A stretch of DNA of 45,931 nt from Circinella minor (taxonomy: Eukaryota > Mucoromycota > Mucoromycetes > Mucorales > Lichtheimiaceae): the NCBI GenBank assembly GCA_016758965.1, contig JAEPRB010000290.1, positions 1 to 45,931 on the forward strand, given 5' to 3'. The translations under genes and the position numbers were made by a program. This document shows positions 10,851 to 22,826 of this stretch, in pieces. The notes under the pieces were generated by a model, which saw only the letters and a program-made list of their open reading frames with translations, searched no databases and had not been told where the DNA came from. The stretch's first letter is position 1. Each line of letters starts with the position of its first letter.

Positions 10851-13035
10851 ATGCGCGCCTTCTTTTGCATTCTACTTTTCTTGACCAGTTTACGTATATC
10901 TCACGCTTTTTTAGGATCCAGATGGTATCTTGATGAGTAAGTGTTATTCAAGATAGTAGTATCATATTCAAATCTATGTGTATTTCTTACTAATATCAAA
11001 AGCAATCTTATCTTGAGGTTTTATTTAAATACTGACTCTTTTTAATTCACGCGAAAAAATATACCATTATTTAAATTATTACGCAATAGATTATATAATG
11101 AATATAAAATTCATGCAGCTTCAGAAGAGATATCTCCTTTTTTAGATAAAAAATATGGTCCATTTTATTTTGATCAACCAGTGAATCATTCAGATATATC
11201 GGCAGGAACCTTCAATCATCGTTATTGGGCAAATACAGATTGGTACCAGGCTGGTGGTCCGGTGATTCGTAAGTTTTTTTTTTTTTGTTTCAACAGAATG
11301 ACAGGAATTTTTGCTTTTATGAATTATAAAAGGTTAACCTATTTTTGGATGCTTTATATATGTATTGTAGTATTTAATGCTGGTGAAACAGATGCAACTA
11401 TTCGAGGAGCATATGTAACAAATTCTTCAATGGCTTTATTAGCAAAACAGCTCCGCGGTGTTGTTATTGTGATGGAGCATAGATGTTATGGTAAATCTAA
11501 ACTCGGAACAGTATGTACTTATAATCGCATGATAGTTGATAAACTTACAACCTATATATTTATCGTGTGCCATAACTTGCTGAAATTTATGTATCTATAT
11601 GTGAAATTATAGGATTATTCCGTCCAATATTTACGTACCCTAAATACAGAACAAGCATTGGAAGATATGGCAAGTATTATCAAAAAAGTGAAGGTAAAAA
11701 AAAAAGATTTGCACAAAGCAGAAAAGGCATCAAATTAAACTAAATTTGTTTTTTTATGGTAATAGTTGCCAAATTTAAAATTACCTCCAGCACCTGAAAC
11801 AAAATGGATTATTTATGGTGGTTCATATAGTGGAAATCTTGCTGCATGGATGCGTTATCGTTATCCTGATATTGTGTTTGCAGCAGTTCCATCATCAGCC
11901 CCAGTACAAATGAAATATGATTTTTATGATTATTATTATCCTATTCAGAAATATGGTCCAAAACATTGTATTCAAGCCATTGAACAAGTTATTAGATATG
12001 TTGATGGTATACTATTCAGTTCAATTCAAGAACGGAAGCGACGTCTTAAAGAAATATTTGGTGCCAAGGATTTGGAACATGATGATGATTTTGCAAATTG
12101 TAAGTATTTAATTGTTTTCTCTCTCTCATACACACAGAGACATCTTGTATCACTTGATATTAACTTTTTATTGTGTTAATCATCTATGGGTATATATAGT
12201 ACTTAGTTTTCCTCTTTATATGTGGCAAGATATGACACCCACATCCAATCCATTTGAAACCAAATTTTGTACTGTATTTGATGGAAAGAATAATTTAAAT
12301 GGATATATTAAAGCTTACGCAGGATATATAAGTAATATGACTAAGATGATGTGTTATCGATACTCCTCAGTTAATAAATGTTTAAATTCACATGATCCCA
12401 ACGCACCGATGTATACTAATCTCAAATCATATTCTCGACCTTGGGTATGGCAAGTTTGTACTGAATATGCTTATTGGCAAACAGGTGCACCAACATCGAT
12501 TCCTGGTACCATTGTATCACGAAAATCAGATACCAAGTGGTATCAGCGACAATGTCCGTATTTATTTGGTGAACATAACATACCTTTGGAACCTCAGTGG
12601 CGCAAAATAAATGAGGAATATCAAGGATGGAATATCAAATTGAATCGAACGTTTTGGATTGATGGTGAATATGATCCTTGGAGAACATTGAGCGTACAAA
12701 GTGATTCGGCTCCTGAACGAGAAAATAACAATCATTATAAAAACCAAAGACAACAAGAGGATGCACGATATGTCGTATTGCCTCGATCAGTTCATCATTG
12801 GGTAACATATATACATAATAGAAAAAAAAATATTGTGCATGCTATTCATAAGTACGTCGAATGTCATAATAAGAAGAAAAATATTCATGTTTTTTCTATC
12901 TTCCTCACTTAATAGGACTTCTTTGTATCGGATTACGTATCGAACGATATTAAACAAGTACAAAAAGATTTGTACACGGCAATTAGTGGTTGGATTGCAG
13001 AAGCAGATGCAGAAAATCATAATGACAATAACTAA
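10851..13035 (+). CDS. Secreted serine peptidase, family S28 (Pro-X carboxypeptidase-like), seven exons
   Basis: Exons: 10851-10936, 11090-11268, 11371-11510, 11613-11693, 11766-12099, 12200-12801 and 12916-13035. All junctions keep phase and give 513 residues. The N-terminus is a signal peptide (MRAFFCILLFLTSLRISHA). The S28 fold is shown by YGPFYFDQPVNH, FNAGETDATIRG, MEHRCYGKS and the nucleophile elbow GGSYSG (Ser182). The charge relay is completed by the Asp of DGEYDPW (about 432) and a His in SVHHWD (about 472-473), the latter split across the last intron. Family members release residues C-terminal to proline, in lysosomes/vacuoles or outside the cell; which location and substrate apply here is not visible. 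The length matches the family and no damage is seen. Confidence 0.93.
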
Positions 13036-13943
13036 CATTGATATAAAGAGCTATATAACTTCAACTATATATCAACGTATCAGTATTGTACCTCTTAATA
13101 GTAGTATTATGTTACGTATTGAGGACCAATAAAAAATGGAAAGCTGTAGATATCGATAATGATCAAAGATATTTACAAATTAAACGCATGTTGGAAAATT
13201 TCGATATCTTTTAACACCTGATAGTAATACTTGCTTTTTAAATGGAAGATAACACTATGTGGACGTAAAGAAAAAGCATGAATAATATTGCATGAGAAAC
13301 CAGCATTAACAAAGGAAAAGCTAGAAACTCAAGTTACGATGATGTACCAGGATTTCTTTTATTTATTTGGAAGCATCAATACAGTAGATAATTGGAAAGT
13401 TTTCATTCTTAATTAATCTGATCCGTATAACAACGCAATTCTTACAGACAAAATAAAATAAAATAGGATCTTTAGGTTGAATTAGAATTGAAAGACTCTC
13501 AATATAATTATACTCTATTACGTACCACTTTGTGATCACTATATCATATGTAAAGTTACGATCACGTAAATAAAGAATGATGTTATGTTTGATACGTATA
13601 AGATATACACTATACGTGTTCTATATAAGTTTTTTTATTACTATATACAATTACAAATTTACATCTAGCTCCAATTAGAAGGGTTATGATAATATTAGCT
13701 ATTTAAGATATCAACTTCCTTTCATCTAAAAACCTTTTTTTACTGTGAATGAGAGAGTTTCATATGCTGGTACATAAGTGAAAATAAAAAATAGAATAAA
13801 AAAAGAAAGGAATATCGCTTTTATTCAGAAGTTATGTACTGACGTCATTAATTTAAAATCCATAGCATTGCTGTTATTATATCATTATAAATAACCATTT
13901 ATATTGAAAATGGATATATGGATTGAGCTAGTGTTGTTATTTA
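13036..13943. other. Convergent intergenic region with possible coding relic
   Basis: This lies between the 3' ends of the S28 gene (+) and the membrane protein gene (-). Its first half contains two short coding-like stretches (separate entry at 13131-13416). The remainder is AT-rich 3' UTR-like sequence. Confidence 0.45.
13131..13416 (+). pseudogene. Short coding-like relic, unknown
   Basis: Two stretches read like protein: 13131-13214 (27 codons, including DIDNDQRYLQIKRMLENF, ending TAA) and 13282-13416 (44 codons, including TMMYQDFFYLFGSINTVDN, ending TAA). They are in different frames relative to each other and have no start codon. They could be debris of a gene once downstream of the peptidase gene. 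No family is recognised. Confidence 0.25.
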
Positions 13944-14636
13944 TCATTGCTGTTGTAATAATGGAACACTCGCTTCATTCAAATTTTCATTGTCGTCTCT
14001 TATTAACATTTCATCATCAGATAAAAATTCATCTTCCTCGTTGACATTAATAATACTATGCTGCTGTATATAGGGTGATGATGATAATGATAATGAAGGT
14101 ATATCTGAAACTGTCGTTGTCGGAGCAAGTTCATAGGATGATGTTGGTAATTTGTTACTAGATGAAGAATTGGATCTCCACCATCTTATTGTACAACCAA
14201 AACCGAAAGAAGGAAGCTTCCTGCTCAGCTTTTGTCTCATACGATTCCAAAATCTTGAAAACAAATATAAATTAACGGAAGGACTGCTATAAAACATATA
14301 ATAGGGCTCATGATATTCTGGATCATAGACAGCACTTGGAAAATTTCGAAATTCGTCTGGTGTAAATCTATAACAGAATCCAGGTATTGGAGAAGCTGCA
14401 ATACATGCAGCTAATAATTTGATGTTTATAATTATTTGAAAAAAAGAAGATCAAATAATTTAATTATCATTAATTAAAAAGGTTGTTTTTAACATTACTT
14501 TCTCTTTCTTTCTTTATATAGGTATATTACCAATTAAACTAAAGACAAAAGGAATAATATAGTAAACATAGATGTAAGCCAGGAAACAGTATACGAAAAA
14601 CATGAAAATAGCGAATAGTATTTCAAAGAAATCCAT
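13944..14636 (-). CDS. Unrecognised membrane protein with acidic C-terminus, two exons
   Basis: Exon 1 is 14531-14636 (ATG at 14636, donor GTAATA) and exon 2 is 13944-14410 (acceptor TTATTAG), giving 190 residues in phase. The first ~45 residues are strongly hydrophobic with many aromatics (FFEILFAIFMFFVYCF...), enough for one or two membrane helices. A conserved-looking segment rich in aromatic residues and Pro follows (GFCYRFTPDEFRNFPSAVYD, then EYHEPYYMFY). Then come a basic patch, a Ser-rich stretch, and an acidic tail (EEDEFLSDDEM) ending in Leu-Leu-Gln-Gln-Gln. This suggests a membrane-anchored protein with a cytosolic regulatory tail. I do not recognise the family. The two-exon model rests on splice signals and continuous sense. 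Confidence 0.7.
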
Positions 14637-15943
14637 CTTTTTTTTTAGGTAGACGATATTATAGATAGTAGTAATGGTAGTCGTAATGGGTTGTTAAATG
14701 TATAATGGTAATGATACGAGTAATTACAAAATGAAAAGAAAGGAAAGAGCGGGTGTGTATGTGTGAACCAGCAGCTGAAAGTTGCTTCTTTTTCTATCTC
14801 ATATAATAAACTTTTATAATGTTACACGATATTTTTGTCATACAAATATAGAAATCTTGAGTCAATTTATTCTAGAAAATGACAAAACAGAAAAGAGTGC
14901 ACATAGTACAATAATATGTCAAAGTTTAAAAACAATGCTTTAGATTTTTAGCAATGTTTGCAATGATACTTGTGTTTAATACGTATAATTATTTTATTAA
15001 AGTATTAGCGTTACAACGTCAATATGAACTGTTTAAAAATAATACTAAATGTAGTATTGATTTTTCTGTTTCAACCACTTCATGATAGTTTTACCCCTCC
15101 CCACAAAAAAAAAAGATTCCATTATGGTGATAAGCATACGGAATCAAGTTGGTACATAATATCTACTACTTGAGCATATCTGTATTCAAATAATATAGAT
15201 GATGTAAAATTATCTCGCTATAAATATATATTCATTTACTTTTATAAATGGGCTTATAATAATATAACACTATCCGAAAACACCAGTTGATGATGGTAAA
15301 CAGCTTTTGTTAACAAGAAAAAAATTAATATGATAATTGGCCGTTCTATAATTTTTACTTGTCCAATTGGTACCTGATTCGCTGATTAAATAAACATTTC
15401 TTCTCTTATATTGCTAGTGGAGCTTTTAAACAATTCTTTGATTCTATTTTCACTGTCGTTGCTGACTATTTGGTGACTTAGTTTTATAGCAAAAACTTGC
15501 CTGTATGAAAGTTAACAAGGTCAATCTATTTTTTAAAACAAAGCAATGCTAAACCTACTGCGTCAGTACCATCACCACCACGATGGAGTCAGTGGTGTCT
15601 ATAATCAAACAGATTTTCGTAATATTTCCTATGAATGTAATTATTGTCACACTATGCTACTCAAATACTCTACTTGCAAATAGTTTAATACAAAATAGTT
15701 TAATACATATATAACGTAATTTGAATGTAATTTATATTACTTTCCGAATTGTGTAAAAGAAAAACATATAGATAATTTTCCATTATTAACTTCAAAAAAA
15801 TCATTGTGAAAACAAGAGGTATAATATTTTTATTTTTTCGGGGAAAAAATAAAAGAACAAAAAGAAAAACAAAAGGAAGAAGAAAATGATTTACAGTTTA
15901 TAGTTTTATACTTGTATAATATTGCTTTTAGACTAATTTATAT
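14637..15943. other. Intergenic region between two minus-strand genes
   Basis: It holds the promoter of the membrane-protein gene and, at its far end, the 3' UTR of the P450 gene. The only open frame of note is a 45-codon one at 15546-15683 (separate entry). Confidence 0.5.
15546..15683 (+). CDS. Possible small protein with CxxC motif
   Basis: A 45-codon frame, ATG to TAG, has a tetra-His run (YHHHHDG) and a Cys pair (ECNYCHTM) followed by STCK. This composition is less skewed than the Lys/Phe/Ile-rich chance frames of nearby intergenic DNA. No homology, codon statistics or promoter support it. It may be chance. Confidence 0.2.
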   Translation: MLNLLRQYHHHHDGVSGVYNQTDFRNISYECNYCHTMLLKYSTCK

Positions 15944-17743
15944 TTATCGACCTTCAAAAACGAGAGTTTCTTTTGGTGGGAATTTCACCATCCCTGTAAC
16001 ATTAATATCCTTTCCCCGTTCACCAGTTTTTGTTGAAATATTATATCGCATAAGCAATTCAGCAAGAACATATTTGATCTCATGAACAGCAAAATATCTT
16101 CCAGGACAAGCATGACTACCAAGCCCAAACGAAATCAAATCCTCGCCAATTTTAGAACTTTGTAATTCAGGTGAATCCATGAATCGATAAGCATCGAATT
16201 GGTCCATAGGTGTTTGTGCAATAGGATCATACTCGTCGTATAGTGCCGAATCTTTGTGTGCATCTTCCAAAGCATTAATAATTAATGCATCTTTAGGAAC
16301 CAAATGGCCGGTGGACAAAGTGAGATCTTGAAGAACCAAATGCAACAATGTCAAGTTATCGATATCATAGCGAAGTACTTCACGCAGAAAGGAATCCAAC
16401 AATTTAATTTCACCAATGTTATCTGGATTACGCTTATTTCCTAACTTCCCAATTTCTGTACGTAATTCTTCCACCAGTTCGGGTCGACAGGACAATTCGT
16501 GAAGGGCGAATGTAGTAAACTGAGTTGTAGTATGAATACTGGCCATAGCAACGTCTTTAAACCAATATGCGGCATCTCGAACACTTCGTAAAGTACCATC
16601 AGACTTTGGTAAATTGAGTGCCATACTGACAAATGTGATTTCATCGTCTGGAATTTCTCCGGAACGGATTTTAGTCAAAAGCGGGACAATCACTTCCATT
16701 AAAATGTCAAGTTGGGGCTCAACGGAAAAGAATCGTTTGACAACTAAATCACCAAGAGTATCAGGTAGTACAATCAAAGGCGCTGCAGCTTCAATAATAC
16801 TTTGTGTGAACGTTGCCATAGCATCGATAAGTCTTTTATCGGTACCAGCGCGTGAACCAATAAAGCATAGGCATGAGATCTTTGATACAGATTGAGCAAA
16901 GAAATTCCACGGCTCGACAATTTTAGTTTCACCGGGAGCTAATTTTAATTGGTCATCGAGTACTTCTTCAAATGCCTTTACGATACGTTCAGAAAAAACA
17001 TGGACACCATCCGCTTTGAAGTTTTGTTTTAATGGATGCATTACTAAACGTATATATAAACAAAAAAAGAATCCATTAGTATCGCCACTTCCGTTCCCAT
17101 TTTCCCTTTTCTTAACTCCTTTGCCATCAGGAATGATACATTGGAAAATACTATATCAAAAAAAAAAAAATAATAATAGCGGTAGCACAAAAAAAAATAA
17201 TCCAGTCCACTACATATCAACTTTTCTTTTATAATTACCTGGATGACGGTCACGTGGTGACAAGTCTTCTGGTTCTTGTTTGTGATTATATGACAAACGA
17301 ATAAGTCTGTAGAGAGGCAAAAGTTTTTCCATTCCCTTTGCTACATCCACATATTTACGTGACAAATTAAATATTTCGGGAATCACTCTTCCAGTAACAA
17401 CAGTAAATTCTCTACCATTCAAATGAATACGAAATACAGGACCATATTCTTCTTTGCACCGTTGAATAAATCCCAAAGGATCCATACTAGCTTGGTAGGT
17501 ATGTCCAATAAGAGGATAGGAACCTCGAACAAGAGGAACAGTGCTTCGATCATTTTTACTCTTGATAAATGTACGATAAAATAACCATGAACCGAAAAGA
17601 ACGCCGGATGTAGTCAACAAAAGATGTTGACGTTTATCGGTGTCTTGTTGATCAAGATATTGTAATACAAATTTCGAAACAGAAGATAAAATACCGTTAA
17701 CACTGTCTGGCAAAGTTAACACATCAGTATTGAAATTATTCAT
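15944..17743 (-). CDS. Cytochrome P450 monooxygenase, membrane-anchored, two exons
   Basis: Exon 1 is 17239-17743 (ATG at 17743) and exon 2 is 15944-17043, with an in-phase junction; 534 residues. A hydrophobic anchor lies near residues 41-58, followed by a Pro-containing hinge and the ...PLIGHTYQASMDP segment. Hallmarks: an I-helix with ASIHTTT (about 336-342) in place of the common AGxDT(T/S), the K-helix ExxR (EVLR, 390-393), a PERF-like FDAYRF (about 452-457), and the haem loop FGLGSHACPG with the axial Cys at about 481. The SIHTT form of the I-helix is known from fungal P450s related to the ent-kaurene oxidase and CYP512 groups, so an ER oxidase of a terpenoid, steroid or other lipophilic substrate is likely. 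The reductase partner is not in the window, and no secondary-metabolite cluster surrounds it. Confidence 0.93.
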
Positions 17744-19526
17744 TTTGTTGTTATATATATATATATAAAGATAAAGAAAAAAGGAATAGTAGAGTGAGAA
17801 GAAGGAAGAGAAAGGGAAAAAAATCAATTTGTTCTTCTCAAACCCTTTGTTCCTTTTGTTGCTTGTTTTTTTTTCTTCTAAGAGACAAAAACAACATAGA
17901 GAGCGGACGTTATAACGTTTTAGCATAATTGATGAAGCACAAAATTTTATTCTTGTAAAAATAATTTACCGGCTCATAATTTTTGTTTCCGCGCTTAAAA
18001 GAAAAAGCTAACCTAGTTACCATTGATGTGCATATATCGTCATGAGCACGGTCCTCATAAACATTTTTTATTATTATTTATTTACCTGTTTATTTATGCA
18101 GCTGTCAATTGATTTTCAATTGAGAATTTATTTGTTTATTTTTTTTATATATTTGACTTTCTTTTTGACGTTTGGTTTATATCTTATAAGTAATCATGAG
18201 TTTACTCAGATATAAATACTGTACGTTGTACGCACATTACCCAATATTAAGATATATTTCCATCTGTTTTTTAGTGGAACAGCGGGACTTCTTTTTTTAA
18301 GACAGGTAGCACATGTATTCGGTGGCTCGGAAAGTTGTAATTTATGTACTACGTTCCCTTACATAAATCAGAAGAAAAGAAGAAAATAATAATATAGATA
18401 TGGTATGTCTCTTTTCTCTTCTTCACTTTTGGTATTTTTATGACAATTAACTTAAATTTATGTATCACTTTCCGAGTCAAAATAGATCAGCTTCATTCTT
18501 TGGTACATTACAATGATTTGCTTTAAATTTTTTTTATAAAGAGCCGATTGCTTTATCATGCTCAAGATATCTAATAATAGTACTGTTAATTGCAACATCA
18601 ACATGAGAGGAATATATATATATATATAATAGGCATACCATGATTTCTTTCTTTAAAAAAAATAATCAAAGAATTCGAAATTACAATGGTATGTATATAT
18701 AAAGTTATTCTCATATCGTTTACAGTATTGGCGAATATACATAGTTCTTTTCTTATTAGTGGTTAATATCGTCCATAATAACGAATTAAAATAATGACAT
18801 GGTGGGTGAGACGAAAAGTTAAACTGAAAAAAAGCTGATATTTAAATATAGCTTTTTAAAATAGCCACATTAATTTTGAAGGTCTTCTCGATACGTAATA
18901 CGAAAAGAACAATGATGAGAATTTTATCCATGAATAGAAAAGTTATTTGATTCGACCATATTTACTATACCATGCTTGATGAGCCCCCTTTCTGATGATT
19001 TCGTGGGTAGTAATGTTGATCTTGGTAATAATATGAGAATGATGACACGATAATATAATCACGTACAGTCTAGTCAAGCGCTATTTTTCATACTCATTAT
19101 TTTTATTCCACTCTTTATTTAATTTGCTTTTCTCAGAAATAGGTGTAAAAACATGGAGTAACTTCCATATCCTCTGTTTTTAATTTATATTCCAATGATA
19201 TGATATTGTTACTTTAAAATTTAACTGTCATTTAAAATATGAAAAAGGCGTACAAGGTTGACTGTTAGAAAATATGGTTGTCTGAACCCTGCGTATTTGA
19301 AAAGCATGTAAGGGAATCTCAAATATTTTTAACTATCATCCAAAAAGAGGATGGGGCTGTCAATTTTGTATGGTTTTTTTTCTCGAGTTCTTGCACTGAT
19401 TTTTTTTTTTTTTACTTCGCTAACAGCTTTGAACATACCTACTTGATGTGCATTTTAATACCGATTTTCTTTTTCTTGGACTCTTGTGACAACCCTTTCT
19501 TCATTCGTTAGCTTTCTATTCAGCTA
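17744..19526. other. Intergenic and promoter region upstream of the P450 gene
   Basis: This holds the 5' UTR and promoter of the P450 gene (short TA repeat at about 17753-17766) and a long AT-rich stretch. A minus-strand patch ending with TAA at 18943-18945 reads HEIIRKGAHQAWYSKYGRIK and could be an orphan exon; it has no start and no recognised family. The plus frame at 19278-19511 is Phe-rich and not credible. Confidence 0.4.
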
Positions 19527-20415
19527 CTAGAAGCTATAACCAGCTTTTGCATCCAAGGTAAGATACCAATATTTGTAATCCTCCGTTTCGCGTACAAAAT
19601 ATCTAGGATTGTGTGAGTTATATGAAGGTAACAAAGAACTACCGTAATAATGGATGAAGAAGATATAAGGACTAATGGATGAGAAAAAAAAATCCATTAT
19701 CACATATACCTATATACTTGTAACGGATCCTTGTATCTGATAACTTTGATGATCACTCTGGGAAACGTGTCGGGAATGATTGTTAACTGTTAGAACTATT
19801 ATATGTAAACAGCAGAACGAAAGATCCGGAACAGATCTATTATCAAGAGAACCAAAAGACAAACCACTGAGATTTACAATAGTGTGATGAAAATATATTC
19901 ACTGTTCCAAGTGAACTTGTGTTATCAGTGTTCTTATTACTGTATAATAAAATTTATAAATACTTGCTTTTAGTTTTCTCAGTTTCATAAAACAGACTAT
20001 ACAAAATCTAATCCCCATTGCTTATTAGTTTACCTCTACCTAGTAGTGTAATTCACCTTCTTGATCCCTCTTTTCACTATAAATATTATAACCTATCAAA
20101 CAAAGATAATTAAAAAATTCTTAATGAACGGGTCGATATGTTCTTTATGATCAGCAAATATATCACTTATTCTTTCTTTCAATTACCTGACTTCATGTTT
20201 ATACGTAGCAAAATAAATGCACTCTTTTCTTTATCATTACACAGCTTGATACATTTGTTCACAAAATGGGCAATGTTGGTGTCTGCACCACATACGTACA
20301 CGCACCTAAAGCTTTTTAAAAACCCACGTTAAACAGAACCTACTATGGTAGCAATTGGAAGAAAATATGAGTCAATTAAGATGATACCAATGAATAAAAT
20401 AATATAATCCTGCAT
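19527..20415 (-). pseudogene. Broken gene for an unrecognised membrane-anchored protein
   Basis: From an ATG at 20415 the minus strand encodes a hydrophobic N-terminus (YIILFIGIILIDSYFLPIA), then an in-frame TAA at 20329-20331, then continues in the same frame (FRCVYVCGADTNIAHFVNKC, ...INMKS) to a donor GTAATT at 20186. The next segment after TTTGATAG continues in phase (GYNIYSEKRDQEGELHY) but ends in TAG. Further coding-like stretches are at about 19725-19885 (LSFGSLDNRSVPDLSFC) and 19530-19672 (HYYGSSLLPSYNSHNPRYF, ending TAG at 19527-19529). Several nonsense codons and frame breaks point to a decayed gene. It lies head-to-head with Pam17, about 200 bp away. Alternatively some breaks are introns I did not resolve. 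Confidence 0.45.
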
Positions 20416-20614
20416 GATTCTTTTTTGGTCATGCAAATTTCCAAACTCCTCCTAAGTGAAAAAAAAAAGAGTTGGCATAATGAAAGATGACGCATTCAGT
20501 TTTTATTTAATCCTTTTGAAAACTATTATCGTGAGTGTTTACCCACGTTTATATATCTTATTTCCTTTCTTTCTTTTCTTTTTTTTTCTATCATTTCTAC
20601 TTTCTTTTTTAATT

Positions 20615-21465
20615 ATGTCTCAAATTACGTTATCTTCTAAAAGACTTATTCAACTGGGTCAAATATTACAACGTTCTTCTTCTTGTTCTTCCACTCCAAT
20701 AACCGTAACAAGTTACCGTTCTTTGACTACAAAAACCAATTCTTCAGAAAAACAAGAGAATATTGAATCTGAATCTTTAATTCCAACATGGGATGCTTAT
20801 TTTAAATTACGGTCAAAGCGACGTAAATATGAAATTGTATCTTATTTTCCAAGTACCATAGTACCCATGGTGGGCACTGGTGCGTATTTTATGCAACTTC
20901 AAATTGATCCATTTTCAACTATTATGGGTATGGACCCGTTGATGGCTGCTGGTCTTGCAACAGTTGGTTCTGTAAGTTTTTTTTTTTTTTTTTTATTATT
21001 TTTATCAAGTTACGTAAAAAAAAGATAATAGGAAAAGAGAGTGCCGTGAAGGACGGAAAAAAGAGAAATAATTTATTTTATTCAAACTGGAGGATTAATG
21101 TGTCTCTTTGAAAAAACTAAAAAGAGTAAAGATAAATACAAGTAATAACGATAATATTCAATAACTCTTCCTTGTTAATTCGTTAGGGATTTTGTGGATA
21201 TCTACTTGGACCTGTTATAGGGGATATTGGATTTAAATGCATGAATAGTAAAATTGTACCAGCCATGGATGAACGTGATAAGGCTTTTTATGAACATGTT
21301 AAACGAAACAGATCAAGTGCACGACTTAATTCCATTCGAAATCCTGTACCTGATTATTATGGAGAGAAGATTAATTCTGTAGCAGGTTATCGATCATGGT
21401 TGAGGAAACAACGTGAACATTATCGAAAGGGTGTATTTGGTGGAAGTGTGGATGAACAACCATAA
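20615..21465 (+). CDS. PAM17: Mitochondrial import motor subunit Pam17, two exons
   Basis: Exon 1 is 20615-20971 and exon 2 is 21187-21465, joined in phase 0; 211 residues. The chosen start is the ATG at 20615, because it opens an Arg/Ser/Thr-rich mitochondrial presequence; the upstream in-frame ATGs give a Phe-rich leader from a T-tract. The mature part begins with WDAYFKLRSKRRKYEI, followed by two membrane helices (around FPSTIVPMVGTGAYF and LMAAGLATVGS...GFCGYLLGPVIG) and a soluble C-terminus with FYEHVKRNRSSARLNS and PVPDYYGEKINSV, typical of Pam17. In yeast Pam17 sits in the inner membrane with the TIM23 complex and organises the Pam18-Pam16 part of the import motor. The yeast protein is about 200 residues, so the length fits. 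Confidence 0.92.
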
Positions 21466-21642
21466 TAAATAAGCATATAAAGTTGTTGGTTCTCTAAATA
21501 ACATATATGTCTGTTTGTATGTATGTATAATTACATAATAGAGTGTGATATTATTATTATTATTACTATTATAACTATTAGTATTACAAATTGCGTCAAA
21601 TAAAGAAAAAATAAAGGAGGGGAAGAAAAGAAAAAGAATTTA

Positions 21643-22826
21643 TTATACAGTTGGGCCATCAGAGACATATGTTTTAGTTGGGAATGATCCACTATCATAT
21701 CCACCAGTACCAGGAGCAGCATTACTAGCAGGAGGGTTATAAGACCCGGAATTATAAGTAGCAGCTGGGCTACTTCCAGCTGGATAGGCACCCCCTTGAT
21801 CCAAAGGTCGGGTTGAATATCCTAATGATTCTTCAAATGCCGATCGCTGCATATTAGTAGGTGCCTGAACGCCAGGTACGAAATGAAGTACACAGTATAC
21901 GACACCTATAAGAATAACAATGACACCTGCAGCAATAGCAAGAGCACTATAATTCAATGCTAAATAAAGTAAATGAAATGGATTATTAGTTTTTGAATAC
22001 CTCTTGAAGAAAGAAAAGCTTTTCTTTTTTATCCGATACCACAAAATAACAACATTTCCTATTAATATCATCAATTAAGTATAATACGTACCAATTGCAC
22101 CAATACTTTTTTTTTTTAGATTTTACATTGTTTTGTTTATTTGTTAGTCTTTTCAACTTTTTTACTTTTCAAAAAAAAAAAAAAAATCTTCAACAGAAAT
22201 AGATAAACTTACAAGATATAAACTATATAAAAGAAAAAAAATATTGGATTCAATTGATCATTTTCTTAGTTATTCCCAGTTTCAATCAGTCGCCGATTTA
22301 AGGATTCGATATTAAAAGTTTTCCACTTACATGTACCACGTCCAAGGAAAGAAAACATAAATGATGCAAATTGAGTGATTTGAGCGGGTAAACGAAACTC
22401 AAATACTGCTGTAACAAGACCGAAAATTCTGTATTATCATATTATTATTACCCAATCTACATATATTCTTTTGGGTTAAATGATAAAGATAAGTAACTTA
22501 CATGCAAAAAATGCCTGTTATAAAATTATTAAATCCTATATAGACCCAACAAAAAAAAAGTATATGTCAAAACAGTCCAATTTTTTGACCTGATCTAGAT
22601 CAAATTATAATTTTTTTCTTCTTTACCTCCTATTATATTTCATATTAAAAAAAAAAAACGATGAGTTGGATAAGAGATGCATTACTGTCAAAAAAAAACA
22701 GAAAAAGCTTTTGTTTTTTTTTTTTTTTTTACCTCGAATAATAGTGCCAACACCACCAATAGCCATAAAGGCAGCTGCAACACAATTAGTAACTCGAAAA
22801 ACGAGTGAAATGTCAACGGAAGGCAT
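21643..22826 (-). CDS. COPI-associated / Tvp15-like Golgi membrane protein, six exons with two microexons
   Basis: Exons from 5': 22733-22826, 22502-22535, 22331-22428, 22213-22222, 22092-22105 and 21643-21959. All introns are GT-AG and the phases fit to give 188 residues. The exons of 34, 10 and 14 nt are needed to join the conserved core: GIFC, IIFGLVTAVFEFRLP, FSFLGRGT, then FYIFIGAIAL. Four membrane helices are predicted (near residues 8-30, 35-48, 60-85 and 85-112), the layout of the COPI-associated/Tvp15 family of late-Golgi vesicle proteins. The C-terminus is a Pro/Gly/Ser/Tyr-rich cytosolic tail with no motif I can name. Family assignment rests on the FR(I)xNx...FGxxxxxxEF...GRGxFY(I/L)F pattern. 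Confidence 0.82.

Noticed and set aside
10609..10884. 91-codon plus-strand frame before the S28 peptidase gene
   Set aside because: It overlaps the peptidase start in another frame, is rich in Phe/Leu/Lys from T-runs, and has no recognisable content; the signal peptide at 10851 explains the locus.
11269..11370. Open frame reading through the second intron of the S28 gene
   Set aside because: Splicing from 11268 to 11371 restores the conserved GGPVILFNAGE continuity, which read-through would destroy.
12802..12915. Alternative last-intron choice in the S28 gene (reading on to NIVHAIHK and a donor GTACGT)
   Set aside because: That path enters a frame without family resemblance; joining W to DFFVSDYV at 12916 keeps phase and gives a sensible C-terminus.
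13799..13812. Possible origin, riboswitch or bacterial-type operon signals
   Set aside because: Everything in the window is spliced and eukaryotic in character; no such signals are supported here or elsewhere in the window.
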